From: Mycolicibacterium litorale
Lineage (GTDB): Bacteria > Actinomycetota > Actinomycetes > Mycobacteriales > Mycobacteriaceae
Length of the DNA stretch: 64,000 nucleotides
Direction of reading: 5' to 3'
Assembly (NCBI GenBank): GCA_002007745.1
Contig: CP019882.1
Coordinates: forward strand, 2,728,001-2,792,000
Numbering within the stretch: position 1 is the stretch's first letter; the number at the start of each line of letters is the position of its first letter. Below, in pieces: positions 56,561 through 64,000 of the stretch. The notes beneath the pieces were generated by a model, which saw nothing but the letters and a program-made list of their open reading frames with translations, had not been told where the DNA came from and ran no database searches. The position numbers and the translations under genes are program-made.

Positions 56561-57193
56561 ATGACCGACGAGGCGAAGCGACCTGCGTCCGCTGGAGCCC
56601 GGCGCACGCGTGCCAACGGCGACCGTTCCCGGGAGCGGATCCTTAACGCCGCCACCGAGGTGGCAACGGAGCGCGGTTACGACGGCACGACGATCTCGGC
56701 GGTCAGTAAGAAGAGTGGGCTGCCTCCGACGTCCATTTACTGGCACTTCGCCGACAAAGACGACCTGATCGCGGCGGTGATCGACCGCAGTTACCAGCGC
56801 TGGGCGGGTGCACTGAGCCTGCCCGTCGGCGCCGACGCCGCCGCCTGGGCGGCTCACATCGGGTCGCAGGTCGCCAAGGCGCTTGAAGAGGAGCCCGATT
56901 TCCTGCGGCTCGGTCTGAAGCTGGCCTTGGATCGTCGCCCGGCCGAGCGGGCGGCCAAGGGCAAGTTCCTGCAGGGGCGCAACGCGACAGTCGACCAATT
57001 CGCCCAGATCTTCCGCGCGATCGCACCCGGGCTCCCCGACGACAAAGTGCAGTTGCTGACGACGTATCTGATCGCCGGCGCCGACGGTCTTTTCATCGCC
57101 AACGAGATCGAGGCGAACCCGAAACGCTTCGTCGAACTGTTCGAATTGCATGCCAGGCTGGTGTTCCAGTCGGCGATCGATATGGTCCGGTAA
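56561..57193 (+). CDS. TetR-family transcriptional regulator
   Basis: 210 residues. TetR HTH near 25-70 (RERILNAATEVATERGYDGTTIS, SKKSGLPPTSIYWHFADKDDL), followed by a ligand domain whose C-terminal half (VDQFAQIFRAIAPGLPDDKVQLL) is helical. It is divergent from the Tat sulfatase with 84 bp between starts, so control of that gene is the simplest prediction. GAGGTGGGG lies about 7 nt before ATG 56561. Confidence 0.88.
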   Translation: MTDEAKRPASAGARRTRANGDRSRERILNAATEVATERGYDGTTISAVSKKSGLPPTSIYWHFADKDDLIAAVIDRSYQRWAGALSLPVGADAAAWAAHIGSQVAKALEEEPDFLRLGLKLALDRRPAERAAKGKFLQGRNATVDQFAQIFRAIAPGLPDDKVQLLTTYLIAGADGLFIANEIEANPKRFVELFELHARLVFQSAIDMVR

Positions 57194-57369
57194 CGCCGAC
57201 GGCCCCGCGAGCGATGTTGCCCGCTTGGGTAGCACCGTTCGAAAGTTGGTTCTTAACAGAGATTTAGCCGCTGCTCCCGGGGACCTTAAATTTGCGGCAT
57301 AACGTTGCGGTCAGGTTGAGGCAGCCGACAGGCCGCCGTTGGTGTTAGAGGACCGGAACGGGGCAGCAC

Positions 57370-57804
57370 ATGACGAGCTTCACGTCGCGATACGGAAACC
57401 CTGCTGTCGACTACAAGGGTGCCCATGTCCGCGCGCATTCCCGCCACGTGGCGACCGTCGTTGCCGTCAGCGGGCGCATCGACTCGGCCAACATCGACCG
57501 CGTTACCGAATGCGCGAAGCGGCTGGTTCTGACGGACAAGCCGTTCGTCCTGGATCTCAGCGGGGTGAGCTCGTTCGCCCCCGGCGCCGTGCGGCTACTC
57601 GCCGAGGTCGACGACGTCTGCGAGACGGTCGGGGTGGAATGGGCCGTCGTGGCCAGTGACGCGGTGAGCCGGCGGCTGCGGGCCCGCGGCAACGACATGG
57701 TGTTCCCGGTGGTCGGCTCGGTCGCCGAAGCCGAGCACGAATTCGACGACGCGATCTTGACTCGTCGCCACATGCTGCTGCCGTTGCTCAGCAAGACCGC
57801 CTGA
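57370..57804 (+). CDS. STAS-domain protein without the phosphorylatable serine
   Basis: 144 residues with a STAS (anti-sigma-factor-antagonist-like) fold: VATVVAVSGRIDSANIDRVTE, KPFVLDLSGVSSFAPGAVRLL, RLRARGNDMVFPVVGSVAEAE. In antagonists of the SpoIIAA/RsbV type the segment after LDLS reads FMDSTGL with a phosphorylated Ser; here it reads FAPGAV, so classical phospho-switching is unlikely. It could act as an unswitched antagonist or in another STAS role. A -10-like CATAAC lies about 70 bp upstream; a terminator follows the gene. Confidence 0.82.
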   Translation: MTSFTSRYGNPAVDYKGAHVRAHSRHVATVVAVSGRIDSANIDRVTECAKRLVLTDKPFVLDLSGVSSFAPGAVRLLAEVDDVCETVGVEWAVVASDAVSRRLRARGNDMVFPVVGSVAEAEHEFDDAILTRRHMLLPLLSKTA

Positions 57805-57815
57805 CCAAGACCACC

Positions 57816-57854
57816 GTTTCAGCCCTCGGCGATCACCTCGTCGAGGGCTGAAAC
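57816..57854 (+). terminator. Intrinsic terminator after the STAS gene
   Basis: GTTTCAGCCCTCG and CGAGGGCTGAAAC form a perfect 13-bp stem around a 13-base loop, 12 bp after the stop codon of the STAS gene. No long T-run follows, as is common in mycobacteria. Confidence 0.7.
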
Positions 57855-57953
57855 CGTTGGGCGGCAACCATATTCGCCGGCGTCTATCGGTGACTCGGAT
57901 GGCGAGGCGGCATAGTGGGTCGAGGCGGCGAGCAGCCGGGTTACTCTGGTTGA

Positions 57954-58520
57954 GTGGGTAGAGCGACGAGCGTGATCGCCGCCACAGCGATCGCTGTGGC
58001 GGCCGGCCTGGCATCTGCAGGCGCTTCGGCAGCCGATCCGTCCTCTCCGGCACCGACTCCGTCGGCCTCCCCCGCACCGTCGGATCCGCCGGCCACCCCG
58101 GCGCCGCCGCCGTCCGATTCGGCCACGCCGCCGCCCGGTGCGGCCCCCACCCCGCCGCCCGGCGGTCCGAAGTCGACGATCGATCAGCCCGGTACCTACA
58201 AGGTCGGGACCGACATCGTGGCCGGCACCTACGCCACCGCAGGCCCGCTCGAGGGCAGCGCCTGTTATTGGAAGCGGGTGGGCGGCGAAGACGGGCAGAC
58301 CACGGTGGACAACGCGCTGAGTAAGAAGCCGCAGGTCGTCCAGATCGATCCCACGGACACCGCCTTCAAGACCGACGGCTGCCAGCCCTGGCAACTCACC
58401 GATGCCCAGCCGCCCAACGCGGCCGGTCCGCTGATGTCGCAGCTCCAACTGCGGCACTATCTCGACCAGCTCAACGGCCTGGCCGGCCAGTCCGGAAACG
58501 GGCAGCTTCCGCCGTACTGA
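57954..58520 (+). CDS. Secreted protein with proline-rich linker and C-terminal beta domain
   Basis: 188 residues from GTG 57954. A signal peptide (ATSVIAATAIAVAAGLASAGASA) is followed by a Pro/Ala/Ser-rich linker (about residues 28-75) and a domain containing GTYKVGTDIVAGTYATAG, GSACYWKRVGGEDGQT and DGCQPWQLTD with two Cys. This 'GTYxVGxDIxPGTY'-type beta domain recurs in exported actinobacterial proteins; its role is unknown. It is convergent with the CDP-diacylglycerol pyrophosphatase gene. Confidence 0.78.
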   Translation: MGRATSVIAATAIAVAAGLASAGASAADPSSPAPTPSASPAPSDPPATPAPPPSDSATPPPGAAPTPPPGGPKSTIDQPGTYKVGTDIVAGTYATAGPLEGSACYWKRVGGEDGQTTVDNALSKKPQVVQIDPTDTAFKTDGCQPWQLTDAQPPNAAGPLMSQLQLRHYLDQLNGLAGQSGNGQLPPY

Positions 58521-58537
58521 GCTTCTCTTCGGCTGCC

Positions 58538-59320
58538 CTATTTGGCTGTGGTGCTCGTCGGAGGCAGCGGCGGCGGGCAGGAGTCGTGGTCTTGCAACAG
58601 CTCACCGCCGGCGACCGGTCCATTGCTCCCGTCGGCCCGGTTGGCCAGGATGACGAAGCCCGGCTGGCCTGCGACGTCGCCGGCGCCGACCACCACCACG
58701 TTGTACAACCCCATGTCGGACCGCGCTCCGGGGAGTCCGTCCGCGACCATGGTGACCGGGTTGGCGGAAAGGTCCGTTCCAGGCACGGCGACCGTCCAGT
58801 AGGAGGCGCCCGCCAGCGGTATCGGCAGTGGTGCCCACGCGGGGCCGATCGTCGCCGACGCCAGTGCGTCGTGGATGTCGGCCCGCAGGCAGTCGAGGTG
58901 GATGTGCAGCTGGTTCTGAGACCGGGCTACCGCGGCGTTGATGGCCAGGCTCATCCAGTCCCGCCCGATGGTGCCGCCCGCCCGCTGTTCGACGAACGAG
59001 CGCGCGGCCCATGCGTCGGCGAAGTAATTTCGCGCCCCGGGTTCCAGCAGTTCAGGGCTCTCGATACCGGCGATCCGTTCGGTCGGCATCAGCAGGTACT
59101 GGTGAGCGCCCACCGCGTCCTTGAACACCACGTATCCGTGGTCCAGGTCGACCTTGGCGCACGGTGCCGGATCGTGGTGTCGCTGTTCGCCGGCCACGCA
59201 CTGGTCGTGGACGATGGTCCACAGCGTGTTGGGATCCCCCTGGGCGACGGCCGGTCCGAGCGGCCACGTCAACAGCGTCACAGTCAGCAGGGCGCCACCG
59301 CGCAGTAACCGCACTGCCAC
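58538..59320 (-). CDS. cdh: CDP-diacylglycerol pyrophosphatase (Cdh-type)
   Basis: 260 residues. A signal/anchor (LLRGGALLTVTLLTWPLGPAVA) precedes the Cdh domain with its HIT-like motif SQNQLHIHLDCLRADIHDAL (catalytic His), ANGYFAD-type ARNYFADAWAARSFVEQ, and GLYNVVVVGAGDVAGQPGFVILANRA. It hydrolyses CDP-diacylglycerol to phosphatidate and CMP outside the membrane, a phospholipid-metabolism step (Rv2289 in M. tuberculosis as I recall). GTG/ATG start at 59320 is uncertain by a few residues. Divergent from the molybdate regulator. Confidence 0.85.
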   Translation of the reverse strand: MAVRLLRGGALLTVTLLTWPLGPAVAQGDPNTLWTIVHDQCVAGEQRHHDPAPCAKVDLDHGYVVFKDAVGAHQYLLMPTERIAGIESPELLEPGARNYFADAWAARSFVEQRAGGTIGRDWMSLAINAAVARSQNQLHIHLDCLRADIHDALASATIGPAWAPLPIPLAGASYWTVAVPGTDLSANPVTMVADGLPGARSDMGLYNVVVVGAGDVAGQPGFVILANRADGSNGPVAGGELLQDHDSCPPPLPPTSTTAK

Positions 59321-59363
59321 AGCCTATGACCCGAAACAGCGCCCGACGGCTCCGGTCAAGTAT

Positions 59364-59406
59364 CCGCATGTGCGGTACACAAACTAGATCTCTTCCGCAT
59401 ATGCGG
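59364..59406. promoter_or_regulatory. Pair of CCGCA...TGCGG palindromes before the molybdate regulator
   Basis: CCGCATGTGCGG (59364-59375) and CCGCATATGCGG (59395-59406) are two 12-bp inverted repeats whose centres are 31 bp apart, three helical turns, so a dimeric protein could bind both on one face. The second lies 23 bp before the start of the HTH-TOBE regulator, which is the obvious candidate to bind them. Confidence 0.7.
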
Positions 59407-59429
59407 ATTAGTTGGTTAGGATTTCGACC

Positions 59430-59834
59430 ATGCCGATGCTGCGGATCCGTGCGGCCGCCGACCTGCTCGGCGTCAGCGACGACACCCTGCGCCGGTGGAT
59501 CGAGGACGCCGACCTGCCGGTCGGCAGCGACCAATCTGGGCGCAAGACCGTTGACGGTGCCGCACTGGCGGCGTTCGCGCGGGAGAACGCCGCGGCGACA
59601 CCGAAAGACCCGTTGTCCATCGCGAGTTCAGCCCGAAACCGGTTCGCCGGCCTGGTCACCCGAGTGGTCACCGACACAGTGATGGCGCAGGTGGAAATGC
59701 AGTGCGGACCGTTCACCGTGGTCTCCCTGATGAGCTCGGAAGCGGTACGGGAACTCGCGCTGGAACCGGGAAGTGTCGCAGTGGCTGTCGTCAAAGCCAC
59801 CACGGTGATCGTCGAAACGCCAGGAGCGCCGTGA
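59430..59834 (+). CDS. HTH-TOBE (MopI-type) molybdate-responsive regulator
   Basis: 134 residues. An excisionase/MerR-like HTH (MLRIRAAADLLGVSDDTLRR, WIEDADLPVGSDQSGRKTVDG, about 3-50) is fused to a TOBE/Mop domain (SARNRFAGLVTRVVTDTVMAQVEM, VSLMSSEAVRELALEPGSVAVAVVKATTVIV, about 70-130), which in the Mop family binds molybdate or tungstate. ATG 59430 has AGGA 8 nt upstream; two CCGCA/TGCGG palindromes precede it. Its TGA overlaps GTG 59831 of modA, so the sensor and the binding protein are co-translated. Confidence 0.85.
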   Translation: MPMLRIRAAADLLGVSDDTLRRWIEDADLPVGSDQSGRKTVDGAALAAFARENAAATPKDPLSIASSARNRFAGLVTRVVTDTVMAQVEMQCGPFTVVSLMSSEAVRELALEPGSVAVAVVKATTVIVETPGAP

Positions 59835-60610
59835 TCAAGCGACTGCTGCCAGCAGTGCTGGCCGGACTGCTCGCGGTAGGGCTGCCCGGTTGCGGCACGT
59901 CAGGAAAGCAGCCGGCACCGTCGTCCGCGGGCGGCTCGGACACGCTCGTCGTCTACGCCGCGGCATCGCTGAAGAAGACCTTCACCGAGATCGGTGACCA
60001 ATTCAGTAAGGACAACCCCGGTGCCAGCGTCGAGTTCTCGTTCGCGGGGTCCTCGGATCTGGTCACCCAACTCACGCAGGGCGCCCACGCCGACGTCTTC
60101 GCCTCGGCCGACACCACGAACATGGCCAAGGCCGCACAGGCGGGACTGCTCGCAGGCGCCCCGGTCAACTTCGCCTCGAATACCCTGACCATCGCCGTCG
60201 CACCGGGGAACCCCAAGGGCATCAATTCGTTTCGCGACCTGACCAGGGCAGGCCTCAACGTGGTGGTGTGCGCGCCGCAGGTGCCGTGCGGCTCGGCGAC
60301 GCAGAAGGTCGAGACCCAGGCCGGCGTGCAACTGAGCCCGGTCAGCGAGGAGTCGTCGGTCACCGACGTACTGGGCAAGGTGACGACCGGGCAGGCCGAC
60401 GCGGGTCTGGTGTACGTCACCGACGCCGCCGGGGCTGGTGACAAGGTCACCGCGGTGTCCTTCCCCGAGGCGGCCGGTGCGGTGAACACCTATCCCATCG
60501 CCATCCTCGGCCAGGCCGTAAATCCCGGATTGGCAAGGAAATTCATAGACATGGTCACCGGATCAACCGGTCAGCAGATCCTTGGGAAAGCCGGATTCGG
60601 CAAGCCCTGA
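59831..60610 (+). CDS. modA: Molybdate-binding periplasmic protein ModA (lipoprotein)
   Basis: 259 residues. A lipobox (LLAVGLPGCGTSG, Cys near 21) replaces the cleavable signal seen in proteobacteria. The mature protein has the ModA pattern DTLVVYAAASLKKTFTEIG, FAGSSDLVTQLTQGAHADVFASAD, ASNTLTIAVAPGNPKGI, VVCAPQVPCGSATQKV, GLVYVTDAAGAG. Start GTG 59831 overlaps the regulator stop, with AGGAG at 59822-59826. The expected modB/modC genes do not follow: the next gene is a phosphodiesterase after 22 bp. Confidence 0.92.
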   Translation: MIKRLLPAVLAGLLAVGLPGCGTSGKQPAPSSAGGSDTLVVYAAASLKKTFTEIGDQFSKDNPGASVEFSFAGSSDLVTQLTQGAHADVFASADTTNMAKAAQAGLLAGAPVNFASNTLTIAVAPGNPKGINSFRDLTRAGLNVVVCAPQVPCGSATQKVETQAGVQLSPVSEESSVTDVLGKVTTGQADAGLVYVTDAAGAGDKVTAVSFPEAAGAVNTYPIAILGQAVNPGLARKFIDMVTGSTGQQILGKAGFGKP

Positions 60611-60632
60611 ACGGTGTGGCAGGCTCGCGAAA

Positions 60633-61769
60633 GTGGAGCTACCCCGCCTTGACGCCGACACCCCGCACCTGGCCGATCTGGTCCCCTCGGTGCTCACGGC
60701 GATGGGTCTGGCCGGTTTCGACGCTCGCATCGAACTGTCCGATCGGATCGCCGGCGCCTGTGTACTGCTCATCGACGGACTCGGGGCCGAGTTGCTGGAT
60801 GCCAACACCGGGGACGCTCCGGTGCTGGCGGGGTTGCGTGCCGGTGTGTTGCACGTCGGGTTCCCGTCGACAACCGCGGCCGGCTTGGCGGCAGTGGGGA
60901 CCGGCTGCGCGTCGGGCCGCCACGGCATGGTCGGCTACTCCTTCCGGCTGCCGGATGTCGGACTGATCAATGCGCTTCGGTGGCGGCCCCACCCGTGGGG
61001 CGACGATTGGCGCGACACGGCAGTGCCCGAGCAGGTACAGCCGTTGCCGACGACGTTCGAGCGGGCGGACGCGGCCGGTGTCGCGGTCAGCGTTGTCTCC
61101 GGGGCGGAATTCACCGGCTCGGGCTTGACCAGGGCGGTGTTGCGCGGGGGCCGCTACGTCGGCGTACATGCACTCGGCGACCTCGGTGCTCAGGTCAGCG
61201 CCGTGGTGGCCGGTGGCGGCTTCTGCTACGGCTACCACGGTGATCTCGATCTGGTCGGCCACCTTTACGGGCCCGGCTCGCCCGCCTGGCGCAGTCAACT
61301 ACGGCAGGTCGACCGGCTGGTCGAATCGCTGGTGGAAGCGCTTCCGCCGGGCGGCCTGCTCGCCGTCGTCGCCGACCACGGCATGGTGGGCGTCGAACCC
61401 GCCGATGCGGTCGACCTCGACACCCTCGGCGGACTGCTCGACGGCGTCGTCGACATCGGCGGAGAGCCGCGGGCCCGGCACGTCTACGCCCGCGAGGGTG
61501 CCGCGGCCGACGTGCTGACCGTGTGGCGCGAAACGCTGGGCCAACGGGCCTGGGTGGTCTCCCGCGACGAGGCGATCGCCGCCGGCTGGTTCGGTGGAGT
61601 GGTCGACGACCGGATTCGCCCACGGATCGGTGATGTGGTCGCGGCGGCGCGCGACCGGTCAGTTCTGGTGCGGCGCGCGGTGGAGCCGGCCGAATCGGCT
61701 CTGGTGGGCCACCACGGGTCACTGACCACCGCCGAACAACGGGTGCCGCTGCTGCTGGCCTACGGCTGA
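60633..61769 (+). CDS. Alkaline-phosphatase-superfamily nucleotide pyrophosphatase/phosphodiesterase
   Basis: 378 residues of the nucleotide pyrophosphatase/alkaline phosphatase fold. Metal and nucleophile motifs are VLLIDGLGAELLD (Asp), VGFPSTTAAGLAAVGTGCASGRHGMVGYSF (Thr nucleophile in PSTT; read as two segments), GYHGDLDLVGHLYGPGS (Asp/His) and VVADHGMVGVE (Asp-His). It hydrolyses phosphodiester or pyrophosphate bonds in an unknown substrate. GTG 60633 starts 22 bp after modA and may share its transcript. Convergent with the diguanylate cyclase gene. Confidence 0.86.
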   Translation: MELPRLDADTPHLADLVPSVLTAMGLAGFDARIELSDRIAGACVLLIDGLGAELLDANTGDAPVLAGLRAGVLHVGFPSTTAAGLAAVGTGCASGRHGMVGYSFRLPDVGLINALRWRPHPWGDDWRDTAVPEQVQPLPTTFERADAAGVAVSVVSGAEFTGSGLTRAVLRGGRYVGVHALGDLGAQVSAVVAGGGFCYGYHGDLDLVGHLYGPGSPAWRSQLRQVDRLVESLVEALPPGGLLAVVADHGMVGVEPADAVDLDTLGGLLDGVVDIGGEPRARHVYAREGAAADVLTVWRETLGQRAWVVSRDEAIAAGWFGGVVDDRIRPRIGDVVAAARDRSVLVRRAVEPAESALVGHHGSLTTAEQRVPLLLAYG

Positions 61770-61776
61770 ACCGAGG

Positions 61777-63057
61777 TCAGCCGGGTTTGTTCCCGGCGAC
61801 GGCCGAGACGTGCAGCCTCGTCTTGTGGCGGTACATTTCGGTGTCCGCCGCGCGGATGAGTTCCTCGACGTCGTCGGCTGGACCCCAGGTCCAGCCCACC
61901 GATGCCGTGAGGTGAAAGCTGTCGGTGTCGACGTCGTACAGACCGGTCAGGGCCGCACTGATGTCCGTGGCGCGGGCGGCGACGTCGGCGGCCGTCGCGG
62001 CTTGCGGAACGAGGGCGATGAACTCGTCGCCGCCGAGGCGGTACACCGAATCCGGGGCGGGAACGGCTCGCCGCAACCGGCGCGCCACCTCGACCAGGAC
62101 GACGTCGCCGGCGGCATGCCCGTGCATGTCGTTGACCTGTTTGAACCCGTCGAGGTCGACGAAGATGAGCCCGACCGGATGGTCAGGTTCGCGCCGCCAC
62201 CGTTGCGCGACCCGGCTGACCAGTTCGCGGCGGTTGTACAGCCCGGTGAGTTGGTCGGTGACGGCCAGCCGTGCCAGCTCGGCCTCGGCCCGCCGCCGGG
62301 CGGTCACGTCCTGGAACTGGCCGATGATGACGTCGTCGACACCGTATTCGCCGCCGGGCGCCAGAACGGCGTTGCGCTGCAACCAGATCGTCGTCCCGTC
62401 GTGGCGCAGGTAGCGCCGCTCCGAGGAGATCTGCGACACCTCGCCGGCGAGGAGTTGGCGGTGTTCTTCGATCGCCGCTGCCAACTCGTCGGGGTGGACG
62501 AAGTCGTGGTAGCTCAGACCGGCCAGTTCGTCCGCGGTGTACCCGACCAGCTGGCACAACGCCGGATTGACCAGCAAGGCGACCCCGGCGGTGGTGAGGA
62601 CCGCTTGCCCGAACGGTGCATTGGCCACGCTGATCTGGAACAGCCGCAGCGCTTCGTCGCGGGCCTGCTCGGCCCGCACCCGCGCCGTCACGTCGTTGGC
62701 TTGAACGAAGAAGCCGCGCACCGTGCCGTCGACCAGGTCCGGTATGTAGGACGTCTCGAAATGCCGCGTCGCTCCGTGCGGATCGGTCAGGGTCGAGTCG
62801 AACACCTGCGGGTGGCCTTGCAGGGCTTGTTCGGCGTGCGACCGGATCCGGGCGTAAACGGTCTCCCCCACCACCTCGCGCAGGTGTCGGCCGCGGATCT
62901 GGTCCGGAGTAGTGCCGAAGTGGGCGAAGTAGGAGTCGTTGGCCACCACGTTATGCAGCGACGCATCCCAATACCCGATCATCGCGGGCAGTCGATCGAT
63001 GAGCAGACGGAGGCGGCGAAGGTCCTCGCCAGGTTCCGGCGGGTCGGCAAGGGCCAC
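61777..63057 (-). CDS. PAS-PAS-GGDEF diguanylate cyclase
   Basis: 426 residues: PAS1 (about 15-130, LPAMIGYWDASLHNVVAND, ETSYIPDLVDGTVRGFFVQANDVTAR), PAS2 (about 140-260, SVANAPFGQAVLTTAGVALLVNPA, YLRHDGTTIWLQRNAVL) and GGDEF (about 265-425, TDQLTGLYNRRELVSRVAQRW, VGLIFVDLDGFKQVNDMHGHAAGD, YRLGGDEFIALV near 340). The GGDEF signature and the RxxD-free region suggest active c-di-GMP synthesis without product inhibition by the I-site I can recognise. No membrane segment. It senses a cytoplasmic ligand or redox cue through PAS. Confidence 0.92.
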   Translation of the reverse strand: MALADPPEPGEDLRRLRLLIDRLPAMIGYWDASLHNVVANDSYFAHFGTTPDQIRGRHLREVVGETVYARIRSHAEQALQGHPQVFDSTLTDPHGATRHFETSYIPDLVDGTVRGFFVQANDVTARVRAEQARDEALRLFQISVANAPFGQAVLTTAGVALLVNPALCQLVGYTADELAGLSYHDFVHPDELAAAIEEHRQLLAGEVSQISSERRYLRHDGTTIWLQRNAVLAPGGEYGVDDVIIGQFQDVTARRRAEAELARLAVTDQLTGLYNRRELVSRVAQRWRREPDHPVGLIFVDLDGFKQVNDMHGHAAGDVVLVEVARRLRRAVPAPDSVYRLGGDEFIALVPQAATAADVAARATDISAALTGLYDVDTDSFHLTASVGWTWGPADDVEELIRAADTEMYRHKTRLHVSAVAGNKPG

Positions 63058-63231
63058 CGATCACCTCTCGGTTGCGCTGCAGTGGTCCAGCAGTGTTCTG
63101 GTTTCTGAAAACACTGGTCTTCTAATTTACCGGCCGGTCAATCCGGGGTAAAGGCGCGCCGCCGGTGCGTCGTTGGTCGTCCCGCCCATCCGGTCGGACG
63201 CCGCGGCGCGGTCCCCGCTACCGTCTGCGGA

Positions 63232-63978
63232 GTGATCGTGCTGCTTCCGCCGTCGGAGACCAAGCGCGGCGGCGGGGACGGCCCGCCGCTGCGCGTGGAC
63301 GAACTGGGTTCTCCGGCGCTGGCTGCGCTGCGGTATGCGTTGATCGACGAACTCGTCGCGTTGGCGGCCGATCCCGAGGCCAGCCGGCGGGCGCTGGGCA
63401 TCTCGGCGAAGCAAGATGCCGAGATCGCGCGTAACGCCGCGTTGTTGACCGCCCCGACGCTGCCGGCCATCGACCGCTACACCGGGGTGCTCTACGACGC
63501 CCTGGACATCGGCTCGCTGCGCGGTGCCGCAGCGGCCCGCGCACGGGCTCGGCTGGCCGTCGGCTCGGCTCTGTTCGGTCTGCTCCGCGCCGACGAACCG
63601 GTGCCCGCCTATCGCCTCTCGGCGACGTCCAAGCTGCCCGGACGCCCGAGTCTGGCGGCCAGGTGGCGGCCCGTGCTCGAGCCGGTGCTCGCCGAGGTCG
63701 CCGTCGCCGACCTGGTGGTGGATCTGCGGTCGGGCTCCTACGCGGCCCTCGGCCAGGTACCCGACGCGGTCCGCGTCGACGTGCTCGCCGAACATCCCGA
63801 CGGCCGCCGCACCGTGGTCACCCACTTCAATAAGGCGCACAAGGGCCGACTGGCGCGCGCCCTGGCGACAACCCGCTCCGAACCCGGCGACGCCGCCGCC
63901 GTGGCGGCCGTGGCACGCCGGGCCGGGATGCGCGTCGAACGCCGCGGCAACGAACTGACCGTCGTCGTTCCGGCCTGA
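63232..63978 (+). CDS. yaaA: YaaA-family (DUF328) peroxide stress protein
   Basis: 248 residues with the YaaA landmarks MIVLLPPSETKRGGGDG, ALNIKELSDEL-type ALRYALIDELVALAADPEASRRALG, DRYTGVLYDALDIGSL, and the C-terminal HFNKAHKGRLARAL basic pocket. YaaA proteins limit intracellular free iron and protect DNA from peroxide in E. coli; the same role is likely. GTG 63232 starts the frame just downstream of a non-coding spacer; the upstream gene (diguanylate cyclase) points the other way. Confidence 0.9.
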   Translation: MIVLLPPSETKRGGGDGPPLRVDELGSPALAALRYALIDELVALAADPEASRRALGISAKQDAEIARNAALLTAPTLPAIDRYTGVLYDALDIGSLRGAAAARARARLAVGSALFGLLRADEPVPAYRLSATSKLPGRPSLAARWRPVLEPVLAEVAVADLVVDLRSGSYAALGQVPDAVRVDVLAEHPDGRRTVVTHFNKAHKGRLARALATTRSEPGDAAAVAAVARRAGMRVERRGNELTVVVPA

Positions 63979-64000
63979 TCGGCTCTCACTCGGCCTCTGC

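Overview
The window is high-GC actinobacterial chromosome, almost certainly from a non-tuberculous (fast-growing type) Mycobacterium/Mycolicibacterium. The evidence is the set of mycobacterial signature genes: a PepD-type HtrA protease, a Hip1-like secreted hydrolase, a DUF4193 zinc-ribbon protein, a RipD-type NlpC/P60 protein with no catalytic cysteine, furA-katG, an Mpt53-CcdA pair, an MPT64-family remnant, a fatty-acyl-AMP ligase and F420/LLM-type oxidoreductases. I see no rRNA, tRNA, CRISPR array, insertion sequence or prophage.

Layout. 1-5.7 kb: envelope and secreted proteins (PepD, FKBP lipoprotein, Hip1-like hydrolase, four small exported proteins). 5.9-12.3 kb: a TetR/LLM divergent pair with a clear operator, small enzymes, and a ROK repressor facing an APC permease across an operator. 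12.3-15.7 kb: tex, a decayed MPT64-family gene and a DinB-like protein. 15.9-19.7 kb: the most distinctive accessory block, a type III polyketide synthase with an isoprenylcysteine-methyltransferase-like enzyme, followed by a three-gene nitrile hydratase/thiocyanate hydrolase-type operon whose alpha-type subunit starts with a (His-Asp)n tail. 19.8-29.3 kb: thioesterases, enoyl-CoA hydratase, FAAL, a large secreted carbohydrate-binding protein, DUF4193, RipD and an FNT channel. 29.2-34.2 kb: PucR regulator divergent from methylmalonate-semialdehyde dehydrogenase plus a class III aminotransferase, probably beta-amino-acid catabolism. 34.3-45.2 kb: flavoenzyme, isochorismatase, glycogen phosphorylase, methyltransferase, CitE-like lyase, membrane proteins, MOSC, a MenC paralogue lacking its catalytic lysines, and a non-canonical MTHFR. 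45.3-50 kb: furA-katG and mpt53-ccdA (redox stress and oxidative folding). 50-57 kb: a TetR-DUF1214-sulfotransferase operon, a membrane-anchored Mrr-type nuclease, LLM monooxygenase, a Tat-exported sulfatase and its divergent TetR. 57.3-64 kb: STAS protein, exported protein, CDP-diacylglycerol pyrophosphatase, a molybdate regulator-modA pair behind two palindromes, a phosphodiesterase, a PAS-PAS-GGDEF diguanylate cyclase and YaaA.

A caution applies to the whole window. Five genes (ROK regulator, nitrile hydratase beta, FAAL, katG, LLM monooxygenase at 53.7 kb) are each split by one missing base in a run of 4-5 G/C. In every case adding one base restores a full-length family member. This looks like homopolymer under-calling rather than five real mutations. 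By contrast the MPT64-like gene and an aldehyde dehydrogenase C-terminus are genuine remnants, because large parts are missing.
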